Of a DNA stretch of 64,000 nucleotides, positions 53,025 to 64,000 are shown one piece after another (the first letter of the stretch is position 1; each line of letters starts with the position of its first letter). Source of the stretch: Apostichopus japonicus (taxonomy: Eukaryota > Echinodermata > Holothuroidea > Aspidochirotida > Stichopodidae); contig NC_092576.1 in assembly GCF_037975245.1 (NCBI RefSeq), forward strand, positions 1,624,501 to 1,688,500. Reading direction: 5' to 3'. The translations under genes were made by a program, and so were the position numbers. The notes beneath the pieces were generated by a model that saw nothing but the letters and a program-made list of their open reading frames with translations, was not told where the DNA came from and did no database searches.

Positions 53025-53181
53025 GTGATCAAAGGATGGCAACGTCAAACATGTAAAATTGTACAAGTACCAAAATGACTTCCTGTGTATGGTTAACTAA
53101 TTATGTACGTTAACCACACACAGGGAGTCATTTTGGTACTTGTACAATTTTACATGTTTGACGTTGCCATCCTCTGATCAC
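53025..53181. mobile_element. Fold-back palindrome, 73-bp arms, 11-nt loop
   Basis: Arms 53025-53097 and 53109-53181 are inverted copies with about three mismatches. Outer ends 'gtgatcaaaggatggcaacg' / 'cgttgccatcctctgatcac'; loop 'taattatgtac'. Confidence 0.9.
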
Positions 53182-53710
53182 TTGACCATTGGCATTAGTC
53201 TGTGGTATATTACTTGTGTCTGAAGCCTCGGTCATATTGTTAGTTTGGTATAAGTGTAATGACCAAAATGTTGTTTTCAATTTGATTTGGCCCAAAGATG
53301 TCATTCACCACAAAAGTACTACTGACAACCCATCCTCAAGCACATACTCAACAAGTTTAAAGTCCATCGACCTTATCGTCAATACGTGAGTAGTAATGTA
53401 TCTCATCACATGAACACTTCGTCAAGGGGGTGAGAAAGTAAACCTTCGATCGCGTATATACAGTTGCCTAGCTCTTAAACAAACATTATGGTTGAGCAAA
53501 TTCGCACTTCACTTCCTTGTGACGCTTTTAGTGCGCAAGAAGTTAATGAAGAACGGAATATCACAATAATTTTGCAATTTTTAGTTCGGAACTGCAAGTC
53601 AACACGTATACAACGTAGTGTTTGAACCGATCTATTTGTATCGTTGCTTAATTGGTTGTGCTTAATTCAAATCATAGTTTGGTACTCTGATTTATTATTT
53701 CAAAAAGAAG

Positions 53711-53874
53711 ATGGGTTACGGGCATTCTCGTTTAATGTACTCGTTGTTTAGTGCTAGTTTGTTATTAATATTGTGGATTTTTTTACTATTTTCAAGTCAT
53801 CATTCTTGGGTAATTGTCGCGACCAAGCTGCGAAAATCAAGCTGGCGGCAAATAGCTCCTCGGCAAGGAGCAAA
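53711..53874 (+). CDS. Sulfotransferase exon 1 (start, signal anchor)
   Basis: ATG at 53711; [20 protein letters not shown] then [13 protein letters not shown], a clear membrane anchor, then a basic stem; donor 'gtaagt' at 53875. Without splicing the frame stops at once, which supports the donor. Assignment rests on phase and topology, not homology. Confidence 0.7.
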
Positions 53875-53950
53875 GTAAGTACAAGTTACAGAATACAAAA
53901 CGTAAACGCTATAATTAAAAACAGAACTTTCAAGCAAGGTAGACGAAAGA

Positions 53951-53982
<32 letters not shown>

Positions 53983-54011
53983 GAAGATTATATATATATA
54001 TATATGTAGAT

Positions 54012-54043
<32 letters not shown>

Positions 54044-57000
54044 GATTATATATATACATATATATACATATATATATATCTATCTATATATATATATATA
54101 GATTACATATATATATATATGTATATATATATATAGGTGCAAATTTGATAACAAAATTGATTTGTTCCTTCAATTACCATTTTGCTCGTTGAAAACAAAT
54201 TCCAAAGGGATCTGGAGGGACCATAGTTAGGTGTTCTATGTGTGGAAGTGCTAGGAATCAGTAACGCATACGTGCAGGATTTTCGATAGGTGAGGGGTGG
54301 GTGCACATGTACTGGAGGACATCAGCTAGTAAGGAGAATGGGGCGGTGATGTACACTGCACATGATTTAGAAGGTTTGTGTGTGGAGGAGAGGGGGGGGG
54401 GGGATTCTAAATGAACGAAGAATTTTGTAAATTAAGGGGCGTCATGACTTTGGGCTCTTTTGAAGGCCACTCACATGTGGGCAGTACCAAGTCCCCCCCC
54501 CCCCCCGCCCCGTGAGAGGCCTTTTGTTACATCGTGGAGCTATTATATTTGTATCTGTATCCGATTCATTGTCTTCCTAGTCTTTGTGTTGCTAAAATAT
54601 TCAAATGAGGTTAAAGGCATGCCTTCCTAGAAGTTCGTATCTCTAAATGTAGGTAGCTTACAGTAGGTATCTACTGCAGGGATGACACCGTTAGAGGCAG
54701 CCTATCCAATTTGAAAAATGTGGTCGTTGTCTGCTTAATTAGATCACAGATGATTTTGAACGGTTGGCTGGAGTCCACTTCTGGCATTGATTTATCCATA
54801 ACGCTATTCTACATTCTGTTAATAAAAACAAAAGAAGTAACAATAAAAAATATTCATAAAACAGTGCAGCAAAGCTTGATTAGTCTCAGATTAATTAAAA
54901 GTCTGACAAATTTAACCCAAAATCTTTGTAGCCCTAATACGAATTTCAACACACATTTATTAATTGGTCGCAGACATTTTGTTTCGTAATCGTATGATAA
55001 CAAACTGATCAAATTTGGGACAAAATTTGCATGCATAATATTTCTGCACTATTATCAGTTGTTATTCCCATGATAGAGTAATATGTTCCGTTCGAAAAAA
55101 TGAAAGAAAAAAAGAAAAACGTTTGAATGATAAAAATTGTTGCTCACTATTTGGCTTCAAACAGGTAAACAGGAGGCCGTTTATAGTTTCAGTGTTAAGG
55201 ATGGAATCAATCAAACCCAAACAATATGGTTACAGAATGATAAACTGTTTGAGCGGAGGAGAAAACATGCTGTACCTCTCTTCTGAGGTGGGTACAACTC
55301 ATTACCAGCTTATTTCAACATCATGATATGCTAAGAATAAAGTTTACACCTTTCTTCGTCATCTTTCTTGTACTTCTAATTTGTCTTATCCAGCCAACTA
55401 TTGGCTGGGTATATCTTCTGGAAAATGAGGGAAGTCTAATTAATAAATAAAACTTTTCGTTGTGGTGTACTTACTAAAAATATACTTCAGTTTTTGGATT
55501 CATAAAAGTTCTCTGCAGAATAGAATAAGCAATGAATGTCAATTTTTTTTCAAGTATTCTAAGAATTTCATTACATAGTCTGTGGCAAATATTTCACAAT
55601 ATTTATATATCGTAAATAATGTTTGTCTAGAACAATGCCAAACTTGGTACTCAAGTTAGACAAGGTCCCGTTTGATAAATTCAAGTGGTGACCTTTGTTC
55701 AATACGGTGAAGCAATGATAATTGTTAGACTACTTATACAGACTAAGACTCATCCAAAACCACATTTAATATATTGAAGAACAGTTTTGATAATATACTG
55801 AAGTACATGTGGCCGGATAATGTCTCACTTAGATCTGATTTAAAGGAAATTGAAAGGAAACTGTGCGTGAAGAGATACGAAGCCTAATGGAATAATATTT
55901 CTCTAAACTGATTGGGGAAGTTAACCAATAAAGTGATCTCTATACCATATACCAATAATGATGGTTGAAGTTGGGTCTCATATAGGGCTTCATAATGAGG
56001 TGGACTGTTGTATTCTAAAGGGGAGCCGTTCAACTGGAGTTAATGTTTGAGACGATGACGGCAATTGTTGAACTCGATGTTGAATATTCAGTGGAAAAGT
56101 TTTCAGCGTGCTTAGTGTTTATTTTCCTTGGCCATGGTTTTGCGTTCGATGAATTGCAAAATCTATTAGTGGTTATAGCAGGAGCTGCTACTCTAGGAGT
56201 AGCAGCTCCCTGGTTATGGTGCCATTAAAACTCCATCCACACCAACCTTTTTTAAGATACGACAAGATACGGTGAAAGAAGATGAAATTATTTCAACTTT
56301 TTCGTAGAGGATTTTTGATCATTGTCCAAACAGAAAAATGCCATGGAGCACAAACTGAATGCCTATGGGCAAATTGTTCAAGTACGGGTTGTATTGTATG
56401 TTTGTTATCTCGGTGCAGCGTACGATTTGCTGCCAGTCAGACAATGCCTTTTCAAGGTAATCTGGTATTGTGAGTTAATATTTCATCAAGGTTGTCAATA
56501 TACCATGTAACCGTTATTGACATAATACCTTGTTGTATCGCCCGCCCCCAAGACTAAATAATCTGTTAGGACAGAATGACTAAGCTGTTATGGCAGATTA
56601 ATTGATCTGTTACGACAAATGAACATAATATGCTACCACAGATTAACTAAGCTGTTACGCTGACAAACTAATATGTTACGACTTATGAAACAATCTTTTA
56701 CAACAGATTAAATTATCTCTTACTGCTTACGCAATAATCTTCTACGTCATCTATTTCGACTGATTAAATAACAAGTTACAACATACTGATGTATTCTCTT
56801 TTTGTATCATTGGCCAAAACTGGACCAACATTATTTCCAATGGGCGAAACATTGTCCATGGTACGAATGGGCTTTCGTAGCATTGTAACCCATATTAAGT
56901 TACATTTAAACACATACACTCCCCTCTTTTTGCCCATCCACATGTACAAGTGGTAGTACAAAAATGAGTATAATTGTTTTCTTTTCAGAATTGGTTCCTA

Positions 57001-58051
57001 TATCACCTCACCAAGTGACAGGGTCGAGGTGTCCGAAGAACGTCGAACGTTTCTTATCCAACTTTACGGTCCTTCAGGAACACCACTTCCAAACTTCTTC
57101 ACCAAAGGACAACCAGGCGGTCTTACACTACGGGATTATTCGAATGGCGTCGTTGTATTTGTTCACCATAACAAAGCAGCTGGAACCACAGTCAAAACTT
57201 GCATGAGGAGTATGCAGCGTAAAGGGATCATCGATGGACCAGAGCCGTTTCTAGTACATGCTCCTGGAAGAATGGAGCTTCACTTACGAACACGTAAGGG
57301 CAGAAAATACAAGCAAATGAAATATTTCATGGGTGGCTATGCGTTTGGAGTGTGTGATTATTTTACAGATAACCGAAATTGTTCATATTTTACATTCATG
57401 AGAGATCCAATCGAACGAGTTATATCCTCATACTTCTATTGTCATCGTAACCCCGGGGACCAACTTTGTGGCCCTACTAGGGTGGGTAACTTTACCCTGG
57501 AAGAATGGGCAATATACCAGGGTAGTTATTTCTTTTATCAACTTCTTATGCAGCCTGTATTTTGTTTAAGATATTGGCCTTTAGAAAACGTTAGCACCAG
57601 TGATCAGTATATTTTAAAAGAGTTTCAAACCAATGTGACAAATGTGACCAATGTAAGCCAATGCTGGTTCCGACAGAGACAATATTTTGCAAATGTTCTG
57701 ACCTCTGCTGAACTAACAGTTTTGTTCGACTACATATCTGCTAACTTGGAAAACTGGTTTGCATTTATTGGGATGACTGAATATTTCAGTTCATCTTTGA
57801 AAATGCTTACACACATCTACAACATACCGTTTGAGGATAAATGCGATCGGAAAACTAACGAAGGACGATACAAAACAGATTTAAACCAGGCAAATGATCA
57901 TTCTTCCAACAAATCAGAATTAAGAGATACGTTGATGAGAAACCCACAAGTTATGGAGGCCTTAGAATTCGATATGTTGCTATACGATAAAGGGATGGAA
58001 ATTTTTCAAATCGAGAAGAAGGTTTTTGTTCGAAGGGGTTCGAGAAATTAA
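53711..58051 (+). CDS. Type II membrane sulfotransferase, two exons, 408 aa (gene-level entry)
   Basis: Exon 1 (53711-53874) and exon 2 (56989-58051) join with matching phase 2 across a 3.1-kb intron. Residues ~12-28 form a single hydrophobic signal anchor after a short basic N-terminus, the layout of Golgi sulfotransferases. Residues ~114-124 ([11 protein letters not shown]) are a 5'-phosphosulfate loop. Residues ~189-205 ([17 protein letters not shown]) carry the Arg-Asp-Pro...Arg...Ser 3'-phosphate site of PAPS-dependent enzymes. Several N-glycosylation sequons (NCS, NFT, NVT/NVS cluster) fit a lumenal domain. It would transfer sulfate from PAPS to a carbohydrate, probably a glycosaminoglycan or glycoprotein glycan, in the Golgi. 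It is nearest the Sulfotransfer_2 superfamily; the acceptor and subfamily are unknown. A middle exon cannot be excluded. Confidence 0.85.
53950..54136. repeat. Interrupted (TA)n microsatellite
   Basis: TA runs broken by 'gattatata' and 'tctatcta' variants over ~185 bp. Confidence 0.95.
56555..56790. repeat. Degenerate ~25-bp tandem repeat
   Basis: Around nine diverged copies of 'ctgttacgacagattaacta'-like sequence ('gttatggcagattaattga', 'gttacgacaaatgaacata'). Confidence 0.7.
56989..58051 (+). CDS. Sulfotransferase exon 2 (catalytic domain, stop)
   Basis: Acceptor 'gttttcttttcag' at 56988; the frame is open to TAA at 58049-58051 (353 residues plus one split). Contains both PAPS-binding motifs, a conserved FGVCDYF...NCSYF segment and C-terminal helical acceptor-side sequence. 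AATAAA-type signals near 58919 and 58959 mark a likely 3' UTR end. Confidence 0.93.
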
Positions 58052-59728
58052 AAGCGATTACTTGATAACAAGTTAGTGAAAATTAAAAATGATTCAAGAA
58101 ATGTTGTACATTGACAGTCTTTCATTAAACTTAAGAGACATGAAAATCACATCTGAACTTAAGACCGTAAACATTTATAGAAGGTATATGTCCCGATAAT
58201 ATAATATATAAACGAGTGTTGCAGAGTTCCTCAAAGTATTAATTCTTAATTCCGACAACTAGAGGTGTTAGTTATAGTATTGAATTCAACTGTTGCTAAT
58301 TCATTCTAAAAATATTAAAATACATTTAAATACACTCATTTCCGAAAATTCCAATATTTTCATATACATCGAAGTATGACATTCTTACACAACTTATAAA
58401 ATTCTTCTTGGAATTATGCACGTTGTTATACATTAGGATGTTATACTTCCAGTACATGGCTGTGTACATTATTGAAACTGAAGTTAAACATGTAAACAAG
58501 TACTCCGTCAACTTCAGGTAATACCGATACTGATTTCACTGATGCGACAATATAAATAGTTTTCAGCCTTCCAACTTTGAGAGGAACAGAAGCTTAATTC
58601 TATGGAACTGAGTGTTGCATTTCTCAATGGCATACCAATTATACCATAAACTTTGTCTTTCACAATAGCACATGGTAGACAAAAACCTTAAAATCATGGC
58701 ATGATATTGCTCTAAATGTTTGACAAACAAGCGAGCTGCAAACTTGTATGAAATTTGAACAAATAATCGTCATTTCATTTCTCTTCTTATGCTTGGCGAG
58801 ATTTTTATTTCGTGTTGCCAGATAAACGAAATGCTCGATTCTCTCTGATTATATTAATGTGAATTTCAAGCCTGTTAGTTTATATTGCAAGCTTGTGAAC
58901 ACTAAAGTAGGCAAAGAGGAAATAAAAATTGATATTACAAACTTGTAAATAAATACTGAATTCTGTCATGTTTTATTTTTTTGTAGTCTCAACTTAGCTT
59001 ATCTAGTTGTTTCGTGTCACTATATAGTCCCGTTAAGAGCAAGTGTCACAACATGTAAGGTTATATTGACGTGAAAAGACTTCACAGCTGGGGAAGGGGG
59101 CAAATTCTCAATTCATTTGACATATTTATGTCTGGGCATCAACTTTTAAAGAATAGTCCGAGGTGCATTTAGGATTTTATGAAGGAATATGTGTAAACAT
59201 TGAGTCGTTTAGCATGATTGTTATGAAGGGAGGGTTAAGGTGATAAGGTCTCCCCAACCCTGGGGATGATGTTAGATGATGAAATGTGAGGCATAGTTAG
59301 ATTATAAATTAGATACATAATGGAGTCTGAACGCAGAGTTGTGATAAGGAATATTTTGAACAACATTACAGCCTCGATCCACGTGTGATTACGCTTCAGC
59401 AAAATTTCCACTTTTATTAGAAATTTTGAAGATTGATGTCAACAGTCCGTCGAATTTCGTGACACCCACCAAAATAGCTGTTAAATTTTATGTTCTGTGG
59501 TACATAATGTAAATGAACATTATTTTTGCTATATTTTGCCAGCTTTATCTTTTCAATGCTACTATTGGACTTGATCTCCTCCCCATTTAACTCTTTTCTT
59601 CCTCCCCTTTCCTTCCCCTGATTCAACCAGTCCATGCATCATGAATACAAGCTTGACAAGGACGAATCTTGACTTAATGACAAACGACTATGTGGGAAGC
59701 ATCTGGCCGTTTTGGTCCTTTAAATAAC
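58052..59728. other. Sulfotransferase 3' UTR and intergenic DNA
   Basis: AT-rich; AATAAA near 58919 and 58959 probably ends the transcript. Nothing else was recognised up to the hAT target duplication. Confidence 0.65.
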
Positions 59729-59889
59729 CCCAGTGACATGGGCGCAGATCAGTCTTGGATAATGGTGGGGACGTGTGTGTGTTCTCTGACATTATCCGAG
59801 CGGAGCGCGACCATGGGTTCGCACGTAACGTACACGAAATTTGTTGGCAAATATACCTCCCAGATCGCCGAAAATAACACTTCCCAGAC

Positions 59890-61938
59890 CCAATGAAAGT
59901 CTTGCTAATCAGTTTGGTGATTTCTTTATAAACAAGGTAGCAGCTATTCGTGAGGAATATGATACTTTTGATGCCACGCCCAGTGTGGACATAATGGCAG
60001 ACGATAGTATTTTTGGTGGTTGTCCTCTAGAATCTTTCTCTCCTGCCACCGAAGAAGAGGTACGGAAGCTAATTACAAGCTCCCCAACAAAGTCCTGCAG
60101 CTTGGATCCTTTACCTACCTTGCTATTGAAGCAATGTATCGATGCACTCCTGCCAATTATAACCGCCATCATAAACCAATCACTCATTGAATCAAAGGTG
60201 CCGTCTTGATTTAAGCGTTCTATTGTTAAACCACTGCTCAAAAAGCCTGGTATGAATAAAGAAGTGTTTAAAACACTACCGACCTGTATCAAATTTACCT
60301 TTTATATCCAAACTCGTAGAAAAAGTTGTTGCTATACGCGTTCAACATCACTGAAATGCCAATGCTTTGCATGATAATCTCCAATCTGCATATCGCCAGT
60401 ACCATTCAACTGATTCAGCTTTACTTAGAGTACATAATATTGCTGCAGCTCTTGACAAGAGGTCCCAAAACAATGATGGTCATTTTGGACCTATCGGCAG
60501 CCTTCGATCTTATTGATCATGAGATCTTATTTAATCGTCTCCAACATACTTTTGGAATTGCGTCAAACTCATTAAAATGGTTTAAGTCCTATTTTAGGGA
60601 CAGAGTGCAATGTATGCAAATTGATAATGTTATATCTGATGAGAAACAGCTAAGGTTTGGGGTACCACAGGGATCTGTACGTGGTCTTTTGATATATTGT
60701 ATGTTTACCCGTGCAGTTGGAGAAATAATTCAGCGCCATAACATCAACCATCACTGTTATGCTGATGATACGCAATTGTATTTGAATTTTGGTGCCCTTG
60801 AGTCCTGGAATGATGTATCATTAAAGCTCCAAGCATGCCTTTCAGATATAGACAGTTGGATGCGGGTTAATTGTTTGAAACTTAGTCAGGACAAAACTGA
60901 GTTCATTGTATTTTCACCAAAATGTCAGGGTCGTGCTATTCAAGACTTGTATATAAATATGGGACCTAACACCATATGTTCAGTTCTTAAAGTAAAGAAT
61001 TTAGGTATATATCTTGATCACAATCTTACCATGGATAATCAAGTTGACTCTATCTGTAAGTCCTGTTATTGACAGATCCGAAATATTGGCAAAATAAGAA
61101 GGTATATCTCAGATGATGCGTGTAAGACTTTGATCCATGCCCTTGTGACATCAAAACTGAATTACTGCAATGCCCTGCTATATGGCCTGCCTCACAAGCT
61201 GACCGATCGCCTTCAGCGAGTTCAGAATCGCGCTGCACGGCTTGTAAGTCGCACTCGTAGACACGAGTGGCATATTACACCCGTATTACGTGACTTACAT
61301 TGGTTGCCTATTCATTGCAGGTTCAATTATACATATAAGTCACTTAATGGTTTAGCCCCAATCTACCTCTCTGAATTAATACATAAATACAAGCCTACTC
61401 GATCTCTACGCTCAGAATCCAAGTCCTTACTTACCAAACCTATCATTAAAACTTCTACATACGGAAACAGGCGTTTCGATTACTCATCTGCGACATTATG
61501 GAACAGGTTATCGGAGGAAGCTGAGTGTGCCAAAAATATAGATGAATATAAAATAACTAATCAAAACCTTTCTATTTAGATCTGCATTCCATTAATCGTG
61601 CTTTCTATACTATTTATATTGTCACATATTATTACAACGCATTTGCCATTTTGCATTTATAGCGCTTTTCAAATTTAAATTTTACACTTATTCATATATT
61701 TTAAATTTTAAGGATTTGTTTGTATAATTTTCGATTTCCCATTTGCAGTTTTTATTATACAATTTATTGTCAGATGGTATATAACAAATTTTCTACCCCT
61801 TTTATACCTTACATGATCGATTTATATATTTGTATAATTATCATGTTTGTTTGTATTTTACAGACTGTAAAGCGCCTTTAAGAGCAATTTCTGATTGGAT
61901 AAGGCGCTATAGAAATTTTGTAAAATAAATAAATAAAT
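59890..61938 (+). pseudogene. CR1/L2-like LINE, 5'-truncated, broken reverse transcriptase
   Basis: The plus strand reads ANQFGDFFINKVAAIREEYD, a stop at 60207, then a frameshift near 60270 that moves the reverse transcriptase to another frame. That frame has LDLSAAFDLIDHEILFNRL, FGVPQGSV and YADDTQLYLNF, the catalytic Asp-Asp box. A further in-frame stop lies at 61070, before HALVTSKLNYCNALLYGLPH and the C-terminus ending ~61579. The 3' tail has 'taaagcgcctttaagagc', 'aaggcgctatagaaattt' and (AAAT)n. The endonuclease domain is missing; the element is dead. Confidence 0.9.
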
Positions 61939-62306
61939 GATGCTCACAAACCTTCTTAAATTTTAGATATCATTGCTCAGAAATTTAGTTTGGAGAAATA
62001 TATGGGCGTCTGCAAAACAAAAAATCAGGGGACAAATAATACAATTAGACTTTTGTATATACGATGGGTTTGGGGTCCTCATGATCCAATAAACAATTAT
62101 AGACTGTGGCAAATGCGATTTCCGTCCAATATTTAAAACTGTGGATAAATATAATAAAATGAGAACTGCTGCATGTCATTTTCACAAAATGCTGTATCAA
62201 ACTGAACCAAAGTTTAATACAGGGGAATTTAAAATGCAGCATTTGGTCAAGTCAAATTGGTGGGGACAGGGTAGGCCTATATCATGTCCCCACCACTGAA
62301 AAAGTT

Positions 62307-62418
62307 GGTGGGGACGCGTCCCGCTGGCGAATTTCTTTTTCCTGAACCTTTCGGGCAGTGTACGTGGAGTTTAGCCAATCAGAGCGAGGCTGTGTTGATG
62401 ACGTACTACAGTAAAGAT
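62307..62418. repeat. Left arm of an internal inverted repeat
   Basis: Starts 'ggtggggac', continues 'gaatttctttttcctgaacc' and 'agccaatcagagcgaggc', ends 'gtactacagtaaagat'. It is the inverse of 63281-63392 apart from a small rearrangement near the outer end. Confidence 0.9.
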
Positions 62419-63208
62419 AGCGGCGTGCTTACCAAATGTTGAAGTGCATGGGGAAATCACATTCGATAAGTCAACATAATTGTTGTACTACAGCAGAAAG
62501 TATTGAGGTATATAGGCCTTGCACTAATAACATTATACTGAATCATTATGCACAACTTACATGACGTTTGCATCGGTTTTTGTTGAAAAACGGCGATGTA
62601 TGATCGCTGTCTGATGTACAAATTTACAATGTCTTCAGATTGACATGACACTGTACTCAGTACTGTAGTACTGGTACAGTAGTATGTTACGTACTTACAG
62701 TTTACACACATCTACACAGCAATATTTGTACACAGGGGTACAGTCCTATAGCACCTCCTTGTGAGAGACGAGGTCCAGTAATTAACGGTTTATTGTGGAA
62801 ACTGCCAAATGTTTGTTGTAAACTGATGAGCGAATTAGGTAAATAAGAGTGCAAGTACTGCCCTTGTTTTATTATAAAATAAATCCTCTCTCTTTAATTG
62901 TTCCAGAATGAATATCTGTTTCCCTAGTCTTTTATTCTAGCAAGTCATCTGCCTTTAAATTAGGATAAACTTTCCTAAAACGGATGTACCACATTTTGGG
63001 GCTGAGACCGATTTCCCCCTAATAAGATCTAGAAGGAAAATAAACAAAAGAAACTATATATATTTTCGCCACACTATCTACGGAGTTTCATATATAAGAT
63101 GACCATGCACGAAAACCATGACATAACTTATAATATCGATTTTCAATTCATGATATAATACTTGGACATAACTACTTGAACATGAGAAAAAGTGGGGGGA
63201 AAATCCAC

Positions 63209-63290
63209 ACCGGGGCTCGAACTCGCGCTCTTTCGTTTTCCACCTTATGTTATTGAGGGGACGCATTTACCCGACTGACCATCTTTACTG
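63209..63290 (-). repeat. tRNA-like SINE head inside the composite element
   Basis: On the minus strand A-box 'tggtcagtcgg' and B-box 'gcgagttcgagcccc' are spaced like a tRNA with an extended anticodon region. The arms pair poorly. The right inverted-repeat arm begins inside it. Confidence 0.5.
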
Positions 63291-63392
63291 AGTAGTACGT
63301 CATCAACACAGCCTCGCTCTGATTGGCTAAACTCCACGTACACTGCCCGAAAGGTTCAGGAAAAAGAAATTCGCGTCCCGCTGTCCCCACCA
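63281..63392. repeat. Right arm of the internal inverted repeat
   Basis: Reverse complement of 62307-62418 (~110 bp). It directly abuts the composite element's right terminal repeat. Confidence 0.9.
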
Positions 63393-63844
63393 GGATCTGC
63401 GCCCATGCCCAGTGAGGCCTTCATTTATAATTAATCTAACAAAGACTTATTTGACAGACATCAAAAGTGCCTGGAAATTGCAATTCGAAGATTACAAACA
63501 CGCTGTGAGACACCGTCTCTGTCAATGCGTTTCCTCGTAATTAGGAATAGTAGGGATACACAATGGTTTTATCACTACTACGAACAGTCCATAACCACCT
63601 ACCCTGTTGATGTTTAGATGTGGTTGTTGCTTCATTTGTTTTGCGTGTGTTTGTGTGCTTTTCTATTCTGTAGGATTCGTTTTCTGCTCGTATTTCCGTT
63701 TTAGCTGTGATGTTTTGATTCTGATAGACTTGGGTCTCTTGATGTGAAGAACCCATTGAACTTTTGGTGTGAACTTTACTGTCACAGGTTAATTCCGAAA
63801 AGGGAACGCAGTTTGAGTTTCCCCCTAAGTCTCGTACATGTTAT

Positions 63845-63995
63845 GGTCAAGTGCCTCTCACCAGCGTGTGACGTAATGGGGTCACTTCTTTCTAAAAAGT
63901 GCGTTTCTGCAGGTCCTCATATCACAAAGTATTCTATACCTGCTTCGTCAAGTGCGAACTATATTATGTCCCTGTAGAGTCCATAATATATCTGG
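63845..63995. repeat. Dispersed repeat, copy B (shared with 52570-52700)
   Basis: 'cctctcacca', 'taatggggtca', 'cacaaagtattctata' and 'tagagtccataatata' in the same order as copy A, continuing to the window end. Confidence 0.65.
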
Positions 63996-64000
63996 AGATA

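Larger units (their letters stand above)
49391..53710. other. Intergenic region SAP30BP-sulfotransferase
   Basis: Holds a minisatellite (50010-50730), a hAT MITE (51051-51324), (TA)n tracts (52285-52365, 52964-53009), a dispersed repeat (52570-52700) and a fold-back element (53025-53181). No gene was recognised. Confidence 0.75.
53875..56988 (+). other. Sulfotransferase intron
   Basis: Holds (TA)n stretches (53950-54136), G/C homopolymers near 54392 and 54485, and a degenerate ~25-bp repeat (56555-56790). An open segment flanked by splice-like sites at 55165-55287 does not fit the phase. Confidence 0.65.
59737..63407. mobile_element. Composite hAT-type element, 3.67 kb
   Basis: Perfect 14-bp TIRs 'catgggcgcagatc' (59737-59750) / 'gatctgcgcccatg' (63394-63407) are flanked by an exact 8-bp duplication 'cccagtga' (59729-59736 and 63408-63415). 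Both ends continue into 'ggtggggac'/'gtccccacc'. No transposase remains. Inside lie a broken LINE (59890-61938) and a second long inverted repeat (62307-63392), so insertions were nested. Confidence 0.9.

Noticed and set aside
55165..55287. 123-nt open segment with AG and GTGGGT borders in the sulfotransferase intron
   Set aside because: Its phase is 0/0, while the flanking exons meet at phase 2, so including it would break the frame; no homology was recognised.
57029..57031. GTG as a start codon for the sulfotransferase
   Set aside because: The frame continues upstream to an acceptor at 56988 that matches the phase of a signal-anchor exon; GTG here is an internal Val codon.
60326..61072. 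Active reverse transcriptase gene
   Set aside because: It is part of a LINE with at least two stops and a frameshift and no endonuclease domain.

Overview
This is eukaryotic nuclear DNA: AT-rich, intron-rich and full of transposon relics and simple repeats. Three protein-coding genes can be supported, all on the plus strand. Both recognised orthologues align well with vertebrate proteins. The invertebrate-style repeats (hAT miniature elements, tRNA-derived SINEs, CR1/L2-like LINE relics, many tandem arrays) suggest a marine invertebrate deuterostome, perhaps an echinoderm. That placement is inference.

Layout. (1) 1-36565: the 3' eighteen coding exons of TGFBRAP1 (Vps3-like CORVET subunit). 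They encode 787 residues and the stop; the first ~75 residues lie upstream of the window. Its introns hold most of the repeats: a hAT MITE with an exact 8-bp target duplication, other MITEs, SINE and LINE fragments, a 16-bp minisatellite, a ~167-bp satellite, and a ~92-bp minisatellite that copied the end of an exon with its 5' splice site. (2) 36566-41000: intergenic, with a decayed duplicate of the TGFBRAP1 C-terminal codons and a fold-back element. (3) ~41000-49400: a complete SAP30BP gene (8 exons, 338 residues), with a spliced leader carrying short uORFs and a 3' UTR built of ~158-bp tandem repeats. (4) 49400-53700: intergenic, with a minisatellite, a hAT MITE, (TA)n tracts and a second fold-back palindrome. 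(5) 53711-~58980: a two-exon gene for a 408-residue type II membrane sulfotransferase, probably Golgi-resident. (6) 59729-63415: a 3.67-kb hAT-type composite bounded by 14-bp inverted repeats and an exact 8-bp target duplication; it encloses a broken CR1/L2-like LINE and a second inverted repeat. (7) 63416-64000: a dispersed repeat also present near 52.6 kb.

The three genes have no evident joint pathway: endosome tethering, nuclear transcription/splicing, and carbohydrate sulfation. I found no operon, CRISPR array, rRNA gene or convincing functional tRNA gene. The most notable signals are the splice-donor minisatellite, the duplicated TGFBRAP1 tail and the nested hAT composite. None of these amounts to a new biological system on sequence alone.
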